Origin: Planctomycetota bacterium
GTDB taxonomy: Bacteria > Planctomycetota > B15-G4
Assembly: GCA_029259715.1 (NCBI GenBank)
Contig: JAJDEP010000020.1
Coordinates: 1-40,571, forward strand
Length of the DNA: 40,571 nt
Direction of reading: 5' to 3'
Shown here: positions 13,342-19,972 of the stretch, one piece after another
Position numbering within the stretch: position 1 is the stretch's first letter
Layout of the letters: the number at the start of each line of letters is the position of its first letter
Translations under genes and position numbers: made by a program
Notes under the pieces: generated by a model
Told to the model about the DNA's origin: nothing
What the model saw: only the letters and a program-made list of their open reading frames with translations
Databases searched by the model: none

Positions 13342-14907
13342 TTACGAAGCTGCTGTGACAGCTACGGGTACTGAATCAACCAGCTCGTCGTCCTGTGCAA
13401 CCTCCTCTCCGGCATCGGCTAACGCCTCAACGTTCTCCTGGACCTCGACGGCCGCCGGCTGGGCGACCAACTGCTTCTCGGCGTCGGAGAGCTTGTAGCC
13501 CTTGCGCTCCAGGTAACCGAGGTACTCGACCAACTGGCCCATGCGACGGTCACGGTCCCACTTGCTCGTGAAACCCGCCTCGTTTGCCGCCAGCGCCAGC
13601 GCCAGCGCCGCCCGGGCCGGAACGTGCGAACCGCCGTCGCTCAGGTACTGACGAAACGTGCCCATCCAGTCCTTGCCGTCACCCGAGTAGTACGACGGCA
13701 GCTCGTCCTTCTCGAACTCCCGAGGCTTGAGACCGAGCATCATGCACGCCACGTGCACATGGCTGGAGGTCTGGTGTGACCCGAAGCCGCCTTGGTCGAG
13801 GATATGGACCAGCACCCGCTCAAGGGCCTCGGCCGCCGACGGGCGTTCGCCGAGCAGCGACTGCAAGTAGAGTGCCCTCTCCCTCCGGGCTTCGAGCAGC
13901 GTCTCCTCAAACGCCTCCTCCGCTGCCTCCCGTTGGCTCCTAGCCTCTTGGGCTGCCCGGCGCTCCAGCTCGACGTCGGGCAGCTTCACCGCACTGTCAC
14001 CCTCAGGTGCGTGCCGGGTGATGTCGAGGCAGACGTAGAGCCGCCGGTGACTGTGATCGGAGATCGTGGCAGCGTGGCAAGGTTCGTTCTCGTGCTCCTC
14101 GACGGTGATGCCGCAACCTTGGCCCCAGCCTTCCTGGCCCAGGTACCGCTCGTTGGTGTCGTACTGCTCCACCTTCGCTATATAGGAGATGCCTTCGCCC
14201 TCAAGCTTGTCGATCAACTCCTCCTTCGTCTTTCGGTCCTTCTCGGTCCGCAGGTGCCGCTCCAGAACCCACCTGCGATTGTGGCCGCCCGACCCCAGAA
14301 ACTCCTTGACCGCCTTCTTCCGCTGCGCTGCCGGCATCTCCGCAAGCTTGGTCAGGTCGACCGCCTCGTGGATCGTGATCTTGCGCTCGCTCAGAGCGTC
14401 CAAAGCGGCCTTGTCCAGCTTCAGCAGGGCGATCCGCCGGGATACCTGCGCCTGGGTGCAACCGATCTCCTCGGCGACCTTGCGCTGGGAGTACCTGAAC
14501 TCCTTGACGAGGCGTTGGAACGCTTTGGCCTCGGCCAGCTCGTCAAGGTCGGCCCGGGCGAAGTTCTCGATGATCTGAGCCTTCAGCAGCTTCTCCGGCG
14601 TGTAGGCACGGACGATTGCAGGCACGGTCTCCAGGCCGGCTTCCTTCGCACCCGCAAAGCGGCGGTGCCCGAAGGCAATCACGTGTATACCGGCGGTATC
14701 GGCCGGCTGCAGGATCAGGGGCTGCTCGACGCCGACGCTGCGGATCGAGGCGGCGATGCCGCTGATGTCGCCCAGGTCCTCGCCCCGGGGGTTGGTGGGG
14801 CAGGGGACGATCTGCGAAACGGGGATCTGCTGCACTACCTCGCCGGTCTGCGGCGCTGCCTCGTCGTTGCCCTTGTACGCCTTGGCGATGCTGGTACCTT
14901 TGGCCAT
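13342..14907 (-). CDS. Large ParB/KorB-like DNA-binding protein
   Basis: A 521-residue ParB-family protein. The N-terminal nuclease-like/CTP-binding domain spans about residues 25-120 (I-V-P-C-P-T-N-P-R, then F-G-H-R-R-F-A-G-A in place of the usual G-E-R-R-x-R-A). The partner helix E-N-F-A-R-A-D-L-D-E-L-A-E-A and the HTH Y-S-Q-R-K-V-A-E-E-I-G-C-T-Q-A-Q-V-S-R-R follow. A long C-terminal region replaces the short dimer domain. ATG 14907 follows AAGGAG. No parA is adjacent. Residues 70-74 (D-T-A-G-I) are encoded by a copy of the distributed palindrome. Binding to those sites, as KorB does on RK2, is inferred. The promoter carries ACGT boxes. Confidence 0.85.
   Translation of the reverse strand: MAKGTSIAKAYKGNDEAAPQTGEVVQQIPVSQIVPCPTNPRGEDLGDISGIAASIRSVGVEQPLILQPADTAGIHVIAFGHRRFAGAKEAGLETVPAIVRAYTPEKLLKAQIIENFARADLDELAEAKAFQRLVKEFRYSQRKVAEEIGCTQAQVSRRIALLKLDKAALDALSERKITIHEAVDLTKLAEMPAAQRKKAVKEFLGSGGHNRRWVLERHLRTEKDRKTKEELIDKLEGEGISYIAKVEQYDTNERYLGQEGWGQGCGITVEEHENEPCHAATISDHSHRRLYVCLDITRHAPEGDSAVKLPDVELERRAAQEARSQREAAEEAFEETLLEARRERALYLQSLLGERPSAAEALERVLVHILDQGGFGSHQTSSHVHVACMMLGLKPREFEKDELPSYYSGDGKDWMGTFRQYLSDGGSHVPARAALALALAANEAGFTSKWDRDRRMGQLVEYLGYLERKGYKLSDAEKQLVAQPAAVEVQENVEALADAGEEVAQDDELVDSVPVAVTAAS
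14686..14700. repeat. Distributed palindrome, site 5 (one mismatch), inside parB
   Basis: TATACCGGCGGTATC; read on the minus strand it encodes D-T-A-G-I, residues 70-74 of the ParB-like protein, in a loop before the F-G-H-R-R-F motif. Confidence 0.88.
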
Positions 14908-14937
14908 GATCGGGATTCTCCTTTGTCTCGATCTACC

Positions 14938-14967
14938 GGGCCTCGGCAGTCACAGCTGCCGGGGCCC
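14938..14967 (-). promoter_or_regulatory. Leader stem-loop of the parB transcript
   Basis: The arms GGGCCCCGGCAG and CTGCCGAGGCCC pair over 11 bp with one mismatch and a 6-nt loop, between the parB promoter and its ribosome site. It lies about 31 bases before ATG 14907. It may tune parB translation or stabilise the leader; no ligand-binding class is recognised. Confidence 0.45.
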
Positions 14968-14986
14968 ACTTCTTTCACTAGCCCTA

Positions 14987-15036
14987 ACTCTATAGGAACG
15001 TCCCGACGTTGACAACGTTCCAACGTCTAAACGTTG
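14987..15036 (-). promoter_or_regulatory. parB promoter overlapped by ACGT boxes
   Basis: On the minus strand a -35 box TTGTCA (15010-15015) and a -10 box TAGAGT (14987-14992) are separated by exactly 17 bp. Five ACGT boxes fill 14998-15036 (words such as ACGTCCCGACGTT, AACGTTCCAACGTCTA and AACGTTG), covering the spacer, the -35 box and upstream DNA. A repressor bound here would block RNA polymerase. The same word marks the parA region, so the small RHH protein probably controls parB. Confidence 0.6.
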
Positions 15037-15047
15037 TGGCCGTTTGA

Positions 15048-15578
15048 TCAGGATTGCAGGTAGCTCACGTCTTTCCGGTGGCAAAGCGTTCGGGCCTCGG
15101 TTACTGTCAGGCCCACCAGCTCGTCTCGAGCGAAGGACAGCTCGTCGACGAAGTACGTGAACAGCTCGATCTCCTCGCCGCTCCCCAGGGTCGCCACGAC
15201 CGTTACCCTGCCCATGTCGTTGTCGAAAACGACGGACCGGATCCGGTCTGCACCCGATGACTCCTCCTTCGCCATCGGGTCATCTACCTGGAACTCCCGG
15301 ACGAAGCCGTCCGGCAGCGGCCGAAGCTGCGGTTCGCAGTTGTGCTCCAGGCAGTAGACGAGATCGGCAAGGCGGGCAGTAGCCGCCGACAACGTGTCGA
15401 ACTGCTCGGCCCAACTGTTGGCGACCAGGTCGTTCCACGCCAGGACGAACACCGGGTTGTGCGGGTGCAAGACGATCCGGGCGGTGGCGTCGTCGGCGTG
15501 ATGCTCGAGGATCGGCCTGCAGTGGTGCCATACGGCCTCGTGTACCTCGGCGTCTTCCATCACGTCCGTTGCGATCAC
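15048..15578 (-). CDS. Protein of unknown function in the parB/ssb block
   Basis: A 176-residue protein from GTG 15578, overlapping the previous gene by GTGA, with AAGGGG before it. It is acidic and Trp/His-rich at the N-terminus (V-W-H-H-C-R-P-I-L-E-H-H), with a C-terminal half of alternating strands (R-S-V-V-F-D-N-D-M-G-R-V-T-V-V-A-T-L). No family is recognised. It is the last of three coupled genes, and its end abuts the ACGT-box parB promoter. Confidence 0.6.
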   Translation of the reverse strand: MIATDVMEDAEVHEAVWHHCRPILEHHADDATARIVLHPHNPVFVLAWNDLVANSWAEQFDTLSAATARLADLVYCLEHNCEPQLRPLPDGFVREFQVDDPMAKEESSGADRIRSVVFDNDMGRVTVVATLGSGEEIELFTYFVDELSFARDELVGLTVTEARTLCHRKDVSYLQS

Positions 15579-15871
15579 GACCGCACCCCTTCGCCACTAG
15601 GGGCCTCGTCGTGGGGACACTCAAGCTGGACCCAGATCAGCGGCCCTTGCGGCATGAAGAACCTGAGGTCGACCAGGTCGTAACCCGGGTCGCCTTGGCG
15701 CTGCTCCTCGGGGGAGTAGCCCTGGTCCAGGACCCACCCGGCGGCCTCCAAGGCTTCGGTGATGGCCCGGGCTGCCTCTTGCGGCTCCACGGTCCCGTCC
15801 TCGGTGTAGGTGTGGACCTTCTCCAGCTCGGCGTCCAGGTTGATACCGGCGGTATCGGTTGTCCTCGTCAT
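15575..15871 (-). CDS. Small acidic protein carrying the D-T-A-G-I palindrome near its start
   Basis: A 98-residue protein from ATG 15871, linked by ATGA overlap to the gene before it and GTGA to the gene after it. Residues 6-10 are encoded by an exact palindrome site. The rest is acidic (D-A-E-L-E-K-V-H-T-Y-T-E-D-G-T-V, then Q-G-Y-S-P-E-E-Q-R-Q-G-D-P-G-Y-D-L-V-D-L) and ends with a strand-rich segment I-W-V-Q-L-E-C. It has no recognised family. Confidence 0.6.
   Translation of the reverse strand: MTRTTDTAGINLDAELEKVHTYTEDGTVEPQEAARAITEALEAAGWVLDQGYSPEEQRQGDPGYDLVDLRFFMPQGPLIWVQLECPHDEAPSGEGVRS
15842..15856. repeat. Distributed palindrome, site 6 (exact)
   Basis: GATACCGGCGGTATC; on the minus strand it is codons 6-10 of the 98-residue gene, read D-T-A-G-I. 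It is 1.16 kb from site 5, the closest pair on the plasmid. Confidence 0.92.
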
Positions 15872-16191
15872 AGCTGGCCTCGCGTCCTGGCAGATGCGCT
15901 GCCGAGGCTCGTCACCACGGCGGCAAAGAAGCTGAAGGCCTCCCGCTCACAGTGGTCGTTGGCCTTGCCGAGGATCCGCACGACCAGGTCCTCGTTGAGC
16001 TTCCCGAACTGCTCGCTGTCCCAGATGCTCTCGATGTCGGCCCGGTCGAAGACCTCGGTGTACCAGCCGAACTTCACCCGCATGGCCCACAAGACATTCA
16101 GGGCGTCGGTTTCGGTCATGTGTTCGATGAAAGCTGGTGCTGTGGCCATGCTCGGCCAGTCCCCAACATCGGGGGTCGATTCCTGCGCCAT
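15868..16191 (-). CDS. Protein of unknown function, first of a three-gene coupled set
   Basis: A protein of about 107 residues from ATG 16191, with GAGGAGA 9 nt upstream; GTG 16200 and GTG 16233 are longer options. It is mostly helical (T-E-T-D-A-L-N-V-L-W-A-M-R-V-K-F, then L-V-V-R-I-L-G-K-A-N-D-H-C). Its stop overlaps the next start by ATGA. No family is recognised. It follows ssb2 by 80 bp and probably shares its transcript. Confidence 0.55.
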   Translation of the reverse strand: MAQESTPDVGDWPSMATAPAFIEHMTETDALNVLWAMRVKFGWYTEVFDRADIESIWDSEQFGKLNEDLVVRILGKANDHCEREAFSFFAAVVTSLGSASARTRGQL

Positions 16192-16271
16192 GGTGCTCAC
16201 TCTCCTCTTTAGGTCGTGGCCCGGGCGGTTCACAGCCGCTCCGGGCGCCTAAGTGATGCGTTGATGGATGA

Positions 16272-16745
16272 CTACGCCTTGGCTCCCGCCTTGCCCTTGG
16301 TGCCCTTGGCGGGCTTCGCCTCGGCCAACTCCTCGGGACTGGGGTCGGGTTCGGACGAGTCCGACCAGTCGGACGGGCCGCTGGTCTTGACCTTCGTGAT
16401 CTCCACGGTGGCGAACCGGGCGGAAGCGCCGACCTCATCGGCCACCAGGTAGATCTTGGAGCGCTTGTTGCTCGTAGCCTCCTCTTCCCAGCGGTCCTGC
16501 TGGAAACGTCCGGTCACGATCACCCGGTCGCCGGTGTGAAAGCTCTCGGCGATGTTCTCGGCCATCCCCCTCCAGGCGGTAACGTCGATGAAGTCGGTCT
16601 GCTCGACTTTGTCCCCGGCCCGATTGGTGAAGTAGCGGTTGACCGCTACGGCGAACTTGACGACGGCCGCCCCCGAGGGCGTGTACCGAAGCTCCGGATC
16701 CCGGGTCAGGTTCCCGACGATCGTCACCGAGTTGTTCATGCTCAT
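16272..16745 (-). CDS. ssb: Single-stranded DNA-binding protein 2
   Basis: A 157-residue SSB from ATG 16745, with AAGGAGG 6 nt upstream; a longer frame to 16889 reads through a tandem repeat and is rejected. OB-fold motifs are clear: V-T-I-V-G-N-L-T-R-D-P-E-L-R-Y-T-P-S-G, V-A-V-N-R-Y-F, F-I-D-V-T-A-W and V-I-V-T-G-R-F. The tail is acidic, then turns Lys/Ala-rich, and lacks the usual acidic tip. It differs clearly from SSB 1, so the two may serve different steps such as replication and establishment after transfer. Confidence 0.93.
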   Translation of the reverse strand: MSMNNSVTIVGNLTRDPELRYTPSGAAVVKFAVAVNRYFTNRAGDKVEQTDFIDVTAWRGMAENIAESFHTGDRVIVTGRFQQDRWEEEATSNKRSKIYLVADEVGASARFATVEITKVKTSGPSDWSDSSEPDPSPEELAEAKPAKGTKGKAGAKA

Positions 16746-16813
16746 GCTGTGCCTCCTTGGACTTGCTTCCAGAGTCGGACCATCCGGCTCAACCGTCCCT
16801 CCTGGATGGGCGC

Positions 16814-16861
16814 TTCCCCAAGCTCCAGCACCCCAAGTTCCCCAAGCTCCAGCACCCCAAG
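16814..16861. repeat. 24-bp tandem repeat upstream of ssb2
   Basis: Two perfect 24-bp units (16814-16837 and 16838-16861) beginning TTCCCCAAGC lie in the 140-bp gap between the 90-residue gene and ssb2. They fall in the leader of ssb2, so they may affect its expression, or they may be neutral slippage. Confidence 0.9.
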
Positions 16862-16885
16862 AAGGACGGCTCAACCTGTGGCTTC

Positions 16886-17158
16886 TCACCCCATAGGCGC
16901 TCCGGTCTCGTCCGATCCGTTGACGATGGCCATGAAGCTCGGAGCCTCGGGCGTGGCGTACCAGCCCTCCATGTCAGCGTGGGTGAAGTCCTGGCCCGGG
17001 CGCTTCCAAACCCGGGCGATTCGAGTCGACTCGTCGACGTCGCAGCTGTACCCGTCCCGCGACCCGAACAGCGGACCCCGGAAGACTCCGTAGGTCGACC
17101 GGCTGCCGTCCGTGGACAGCATGCAGGCGAAGGTCACCTTGGCGGCCGGATCGGTCAT
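16886..17158 (-). CDS. Protein of unknown function, fourth in the ATGA-linked set
   Basis: A 90-residue protein starting at ATG 17158, which overlaps the stop of the zinc-finger gene before it by ATGA. It is mixed alpha/beta with many aromatic residues (R-S-T-Y-G-V-F-R-G-P-L-F-G-S-R-D-G-Y) and two Cys. No family is recognised. The strict coupling to three Cys/His-rich small genes suggests that all four products act together. Confidence 0.6.
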   Translation of the reverse strand: MTDPAAKVTFACMLSTDGSRSTYGVFRGPLFGSRDGYSCDVDESTRIARVWKRPGQDFTHADMEGWYATPEAPSFMAIVNGSDETGAPMG

Positions 17159-17337
17159 TTAGTCGCCCTCCCTGCAGCATGTTTCGCTGCGTTGTGCCTG
17201 TCGCACGCCTTCTGGGCCTGCTCCGCAGACCGTGCGTAACTGCCGTCAGCGGGATTCCACCAATCGCACGAGTGACAGCTGGCCCACCACACCGTGGGCG
17301 CTCCACCGACGTAGCCCTTCCTGACCTCGGCGCTCAT
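17155..17337 (-). CDS. Small zinc-finger-like protein (60 residues)
   Basis: Starts at ATG 17337, with ATGA overlaps on both sides. It contains C-H-S-C-D-W-W at residues 21-27 and, after a spacer of about 20 residues, C-D-R-H-N-A-A-K-H at residues 45-53, so that C-x2-C pairs with a C/H-x3-H-like end. This layout is seen in small treble-clef or zinc-finger proteins of actinobacteria and their phages. Metal binding is inferred from spacing. Its role is unknown. Confidence 0.65.
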   Translation of the reverse strand: MSAEVRKGYVGGAPTVWWASCHSCDWWNPADGSYARSAEQAQKACDRHNAAKHAAGRATK

Positions 17338-17501
17338 CGCTCCACCGCCTGGGCCTGGTCCTTCGGCGTGGTGGTCTTCTGCATCCGGTCGGGATGCTGC
17401 TCCCAGTAGTGCCTGCGCACTGCCGGTCCAACGCTCCAGCCGTCTGGGATGTCGATGATTGCGCCGCACGTCTTGCACTCTGGCTGCAGCTTGTCGCTCA
17501 T
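17334..17501 (-). CDS. Small C2H2 zinc-finger protein (55 residues)
   Basis: A gene below common length limits, starting at ATG 17501 and ending at TGA 17334-17336. It overlaps the genes on both sides by ATGA. Residues 9-12 are C-K-T-C and residues 31-36 are H-Y-W-E-Q-H, giving C-x2-C-x18-H-x4-H. The C-terminal third is polar. Its exact coupling to both neighbours is the main evidence that it is translated. No function beyond zinc binding can be stated. Confidence 0.65.
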   Translation of the reverse strand: MSDKLQPECKTCGAIIDIPDGWSVGPAVRRHYWEQHPDRMQKTTTPKDQAQAVER

Positions 17502-17713
17502 GCCGCCACCTGCCCCTCGACCTCGGGGAACAGGCAGTCGGTGTTGTATGCGTGCTCCTGCAGCTGCTCAAAGGTGCTGAACGCTCCACCGCAGATGCAG
17601 ACGTACATACCAACGGTGTGCGCTGGCCTGTGCTGGTCGCAGTACTTGACCATGTCCATGTCGCCCTCAGCCTCCACAACGCACCCGCACGCTGCCGTCT
17701 TCGTCTTTGCCAT
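17498..17713 (-). CDS. Zinc-finger paralogue of the 1583-1858 protein
   Basis: A 71-residue protein from ATG 17713, with GGAGG 7 nt upstream; the open frame continues to 18031 but that part is Pro/Arg shadow. It matches the protein at 1583-1858: C-G-C-V at residues 9-12, A-E-G-D-M-D-M, K-Y-C-x2-H-R-P at 23-30, then a finger C-x-C-x12-H-x5-C at residues 39-60 (here C2HC instead of C2H2). It heads a set of four genes joined by ATGA overlaps, and an ACGT-box cluster lies 350 bp upstream. A regulator or nucleic-acid-binding role is inferred. Confidence 0.8.
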   Translation of the reverse strand: MAKTKTAACGCVVEAEGDMDMVKYCDQHRPAHTVGMYVCICGGAFSTFEQLQEHAYNTDCLFPEVEGQVAA

Positions 17714-18157
17714 TGAGGAACCTCCGTTTCTTCCAGCCAATCCCCGCCCGGTCGGTCGACCGACGGTCGCAGACTCGGCGGACGGCTTTTCACAAAACCC
17801 GGCTTGGGGCTGTCCACTCCGACTCAGCGGCCAAAAAGTTTTCGACCCGCCCTTGGCGCGGCGTTTGTCGAAAAGTTTTCGGATAAGCAACGGAGTTGAC
17901 CGACCCGGTTGAGCCGGGTTTATCAGCGGGGATAGGCCCCGGAGGGGGAGCGCTGGGGTTCCCTGGCCGGCCGAAGGACGGTTAGGGGCGCTCCTGGAAG
18001 CTCTTGCTGCGACGACCTCTAGCTTGGACATGAGCCCTCAAGGTGGTTACGGTTTGGCGCTCCTGACGTTGGGACGTTGCAGACGTTGGGACGTGCGGGA
18101 CGCTCTAGCGTCGGTGCTCGGGTTGCCGGTCTTGGCATCGAGGCCGATAAACGTCAC
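17714..18157. other. Non-coding region upstream of the zinc-finger operon
   Basis: About 440 bases with no supported gene. It holds a perfect 14-bp palindrome GTCGGTCGACCGAC (17751-17764), a direct repeat of AAAAGTTTTCG (near 17834 and 17873), and a stem ACCCGG-TTGAG-CCGGGT (17903-17919) followed by TTAT. The ACGT-box cluster at 18065-18112 lies at its far end. Promoters for the minus-strand operon should be here, but no clear -35/-10 pair was found. Confidence 0.45.
18065..18112. promoter_or_regulatory. ACGT-box cluster upstream of the zinc-finger operon
   Basis: GACGTTGGGACGT occurs twice in direct repeat (from 18065 and from 18082), followed by an inverted pair GACGCT-CT-AGCGTC (18099-18112). 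The repeat word is the same as at the parA promoter. The site could be an operator for the long minus-strand operon or a second partition site. Confidence 0.6.
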
Positions 18158-19111
18158 CTAGCTATCCCACCCGGCGTGGATGTGATCTTCGTGATCGGCG
18201 TTGTTGAAGAACCCCGGCCAGTTCTCCATCTCGCCCCAGGGCACCCCGATCTCGTCCGGTCGACCAGCGACCAGGCCGTCGATCTCTACCGCGTAGGCCC
18301 GGGAGGCTGCGGAACTGTCCCGGACCGCCTGGCCGTCGACGATGGAGATATCGACGCCCCGGCCGAAGAAGTGGTTGCTCCGCTTGTCCGTCCCGTTGAC
18401 CAGCTCCGAGTGGCCGGTCTTCAGGCTGCTCACGCTGATGGAGTGGCGCTCTAGTGTCCAAGCGAGGAAGTCGATCACCTGCTGGTTGATGCGGCCGGCC
18501 TCGAGGTCCGCCCGCCCGCCGGGGTAAACCCGGAAATTAGGATTGTTGAGGATCGCAGTAGCGTCCCCCCCGCCGGGTGTAACCGCCCCGGCTCGGCGGT
18601 ACTCGGCCGCCTGGGCGATGACGTTGTTGACGTACGTCTCGGAGTGGTTGTAGTTCCAGATTGCGCTTCGCAGCATCTCGGGGTCGCCGTCGCCCGCACC
18701 GTTGTGACACAGGTACTTTGCTGCGCTCCAGATCGAGTCGATCGGGTCGTAAATGTCGGTGTCCCCGTCTTTGTCGCCGTCCACCCGGAAGGCCGCCCAG
18801 GTGCCGGGCATGAACTGCATCGGCCCCGCAGCGCCGGCCGAGTTGGTCCCCGAATGCACTCCGGGCAGAGTCGACCGACCATGGTCGGTCTCGATCTTGC
18901 CGATGGCGGCAAGGACCTCCCACGGCATGTCGCAGGTCTGCTGCGCAGCTGCTCTGTAGACCGGGAGGAGGTTTGCCGGGATGTCCGCGAGAGCTACCTC
19001 GCTCGGTTCGGCGGCACCAGCCGGCGGGGAACCGATGCCTATGAACAGGAATACGGGAGCGAGGATAAGCAGGATCAGCCCGCCAAGGGCCCCGGTCATG
19101 GCCTTGTTCAT
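18158..19111 (-). CDS. Cell-wall hydrolase of the conjugation system (lytic transglycosylase plus peptidase)
   Basis: A 317-residue VirB1-like enzyme from ATG 19111. A membrane anchor spans residues 7-28. An SLT-type domain follows with catalytic Glu74 in K-I-E-T-D-H-G and then S-A-G-A-A-G-P-M-Q-F-M-P-G-T-W and I-W-N-Y-N-H-S-E-T-Y. The C-terminal third has S-N-H-F-F-G-R-G-V-D (His247, Asp254) and D-H-I-H-A-G-W (His310, His312), the metal-binding pattern of M15-like peptidases. It would open peptidoglycan for the conjugation channel. The start overlaps the upstream NTF2-like gene by ATGA. Confidence 0.85.
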   Translation of the reverse strand: MNKAMTGALGGLILLILAPVFLFIGIGSPPAGAAEPSEVALADIPANLLPVYRAAAQQTCDMPWEVLAAIGKIETDHGRSTLPGVHSGTNSAGAAGPMQFMPGTWAAFRVDGDKDGDTDIYDPIDSIWSAAKYLCHNGAGDGDPEMLRSAIWNYNHSETYVNNVIAQAAEYRRAGAVTPGGGDATAILNNPNFRVYPGGRADLEAGRINQQVIDFLAWTLERHSISVSSLKTGHSELVNGTDKRSNHFFGRGVDISIVDGQAVRDSSAASRAYAVEIDGLVAGRPDEIGVPWGEMENWPGFFNNADHEDHIHAGWDS

Positions 19112-19764
19112 GCCTGGTACCCGTCGACGAGCCACTTGTCGCCCCGCTTGACGAGCGCGATGTCCCAGATGGGGCCGATGCCGGAAACGGGCTTGGTGTC
19201 GCTTTGGGTCTGCAGGATGAAGGTGCAGCGGTACTTGCGGTAGGTCTGTGTCTTCGACTGCGAACCCAGTTCGCAATCGACGATCTCGCTCACCCTCTGG
19301 GTTTCACGCTGGGCGATGCGCTGCGACGTCAGAAACAACGGCTCTCGGATCTCGCTCAGGGCGCTGAAGTAGTCGCTCGTCACCCACGGCCGAGCCCGCT
19401 CGAGCTGACTGGCCAGCGGCGTCGGTTGGTCGTTCCAGTTGAACTCGTTGAAGCCGACAAGGAAGTTGCGTACGACCTGGTCGGGATCCGCATTCGGGTT
19501 GAGGTCGGCCGCTGCCGGCGGCGGGGGAGCTAGGGGCGGTGATACCGGCTGTATCGGTCTACCGCTCGGCCCGGATGTCGACGTGACCCCCGGAGACGGC
19601 TCGATGGAGCCAGACGTTTCGGTGGGTTGGTCGATCGGCTCGCCGCCGGCAGCGCTCGGCTGAGCGGGTTCGGGCAGCTGTTCCCTGGTGATCGTGAGAG
19701 CGATGACGGTCCCTAAGACGAGGCTGGCCACGACCACGACCACAAGGACTACCCGGGGGCCCAC
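19108..19764 (-). CDS. VirB8/TcpC-like membrane protein with proline-rich linker
   Basis: A protein of about 218 residues from GTG 19764. A single membrane segment (residues 4-24) is followed by a long Pro/Ser/Thr linker and a C-terminal domain (D-P-D-Q-V-V-R-N-F-L-V-G-F-N-E-F, ending K-W-L-V-D-G-Y) of the NTF2-like fold used by VirB8/TcpC assembly proteins. The linker contains a palindrome site read as I-Q-P-V-S. It diverges from the main secretion operon and is coupled to the wall hydrolase. The exact start is uncertain because the ribosome site is poor. Confidence 0.65.
   Translation of the reverse strand: MGPRVVLVVVVVASLVLGTVIALTITREQLPEPAQPSAAGGEPIDQPTETSGSIEPSPGVTSTSGPSGRPIQPVSPPLAPPPPAAADLNPNADPDQVVRNFLVGFNEFNWNDQPTPLASQLERARPWVTSDYFSALSEIREPLFLTSQRIAQRETQRVSEIVDCELGSQSKTQTYRKYRCTFILQTQSDTKPVSGIGPIWDIALVKRGDKWLVDGYQA
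19541..19555. repeat. Distributed palindrome, site 7 (one mismatch)
   Basis: GATACCGGCTGTATC, position 10 changed. On the minus strand it falls in the proline-rich linker of the VirB8-like protein and reads I-Q-P-V-S, a variant of the I-P-A-V-S form. Confidence 0.82.
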
Positions 19765-19972
19765 CCCTCAAGCCCGACTGTCATGCGAGTCGTGTATAAC
19801 AACGCCTCGACCAACAGACGTTTGTAATAAATGCATGGTAGTTATCCCCTATTCGCCACAAAGCGCTAAAGATCATCACTTAGCGGAAGTATTTATAGAC
19901 TTCCGGTGTGGTCTGTGTATACCCTTGACCCTAAAGTTTCCCCAGAAACTTATTTGAGGGAGGTTCAAGACT
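19765..19972. promoter_or_regulatory. AT-richer divergent promoter region of the conjugation operons
   Basis: A 208-bp gap between divergent secretion operons, clearly lower in GC than its surroundings. It has an inverted repeat CGGAAGT-n8-ACTTCCG (19884-19905) and a second one AGTTTC-CCCA-GAAACT (19935-19950). The second lies in the spacer of a possible plus-strand promoter (TTGACC 19925-19930, 17 bp, ACTTAT 19948-19953). Both repeats are candidate operators for switching transfer on and off. Promoter assignment is tentative. Confidence 0.5.

Noticed and set aside
17714..18031. Open frame extending the 71-residue zinc-finger protein upstream
   Set aside because: The added part is Pro/Arg/Ser-rich without a ribosome site, while ATG 17713 has GGAGG at the right distance and matches the start of the paralogue's conserved part.
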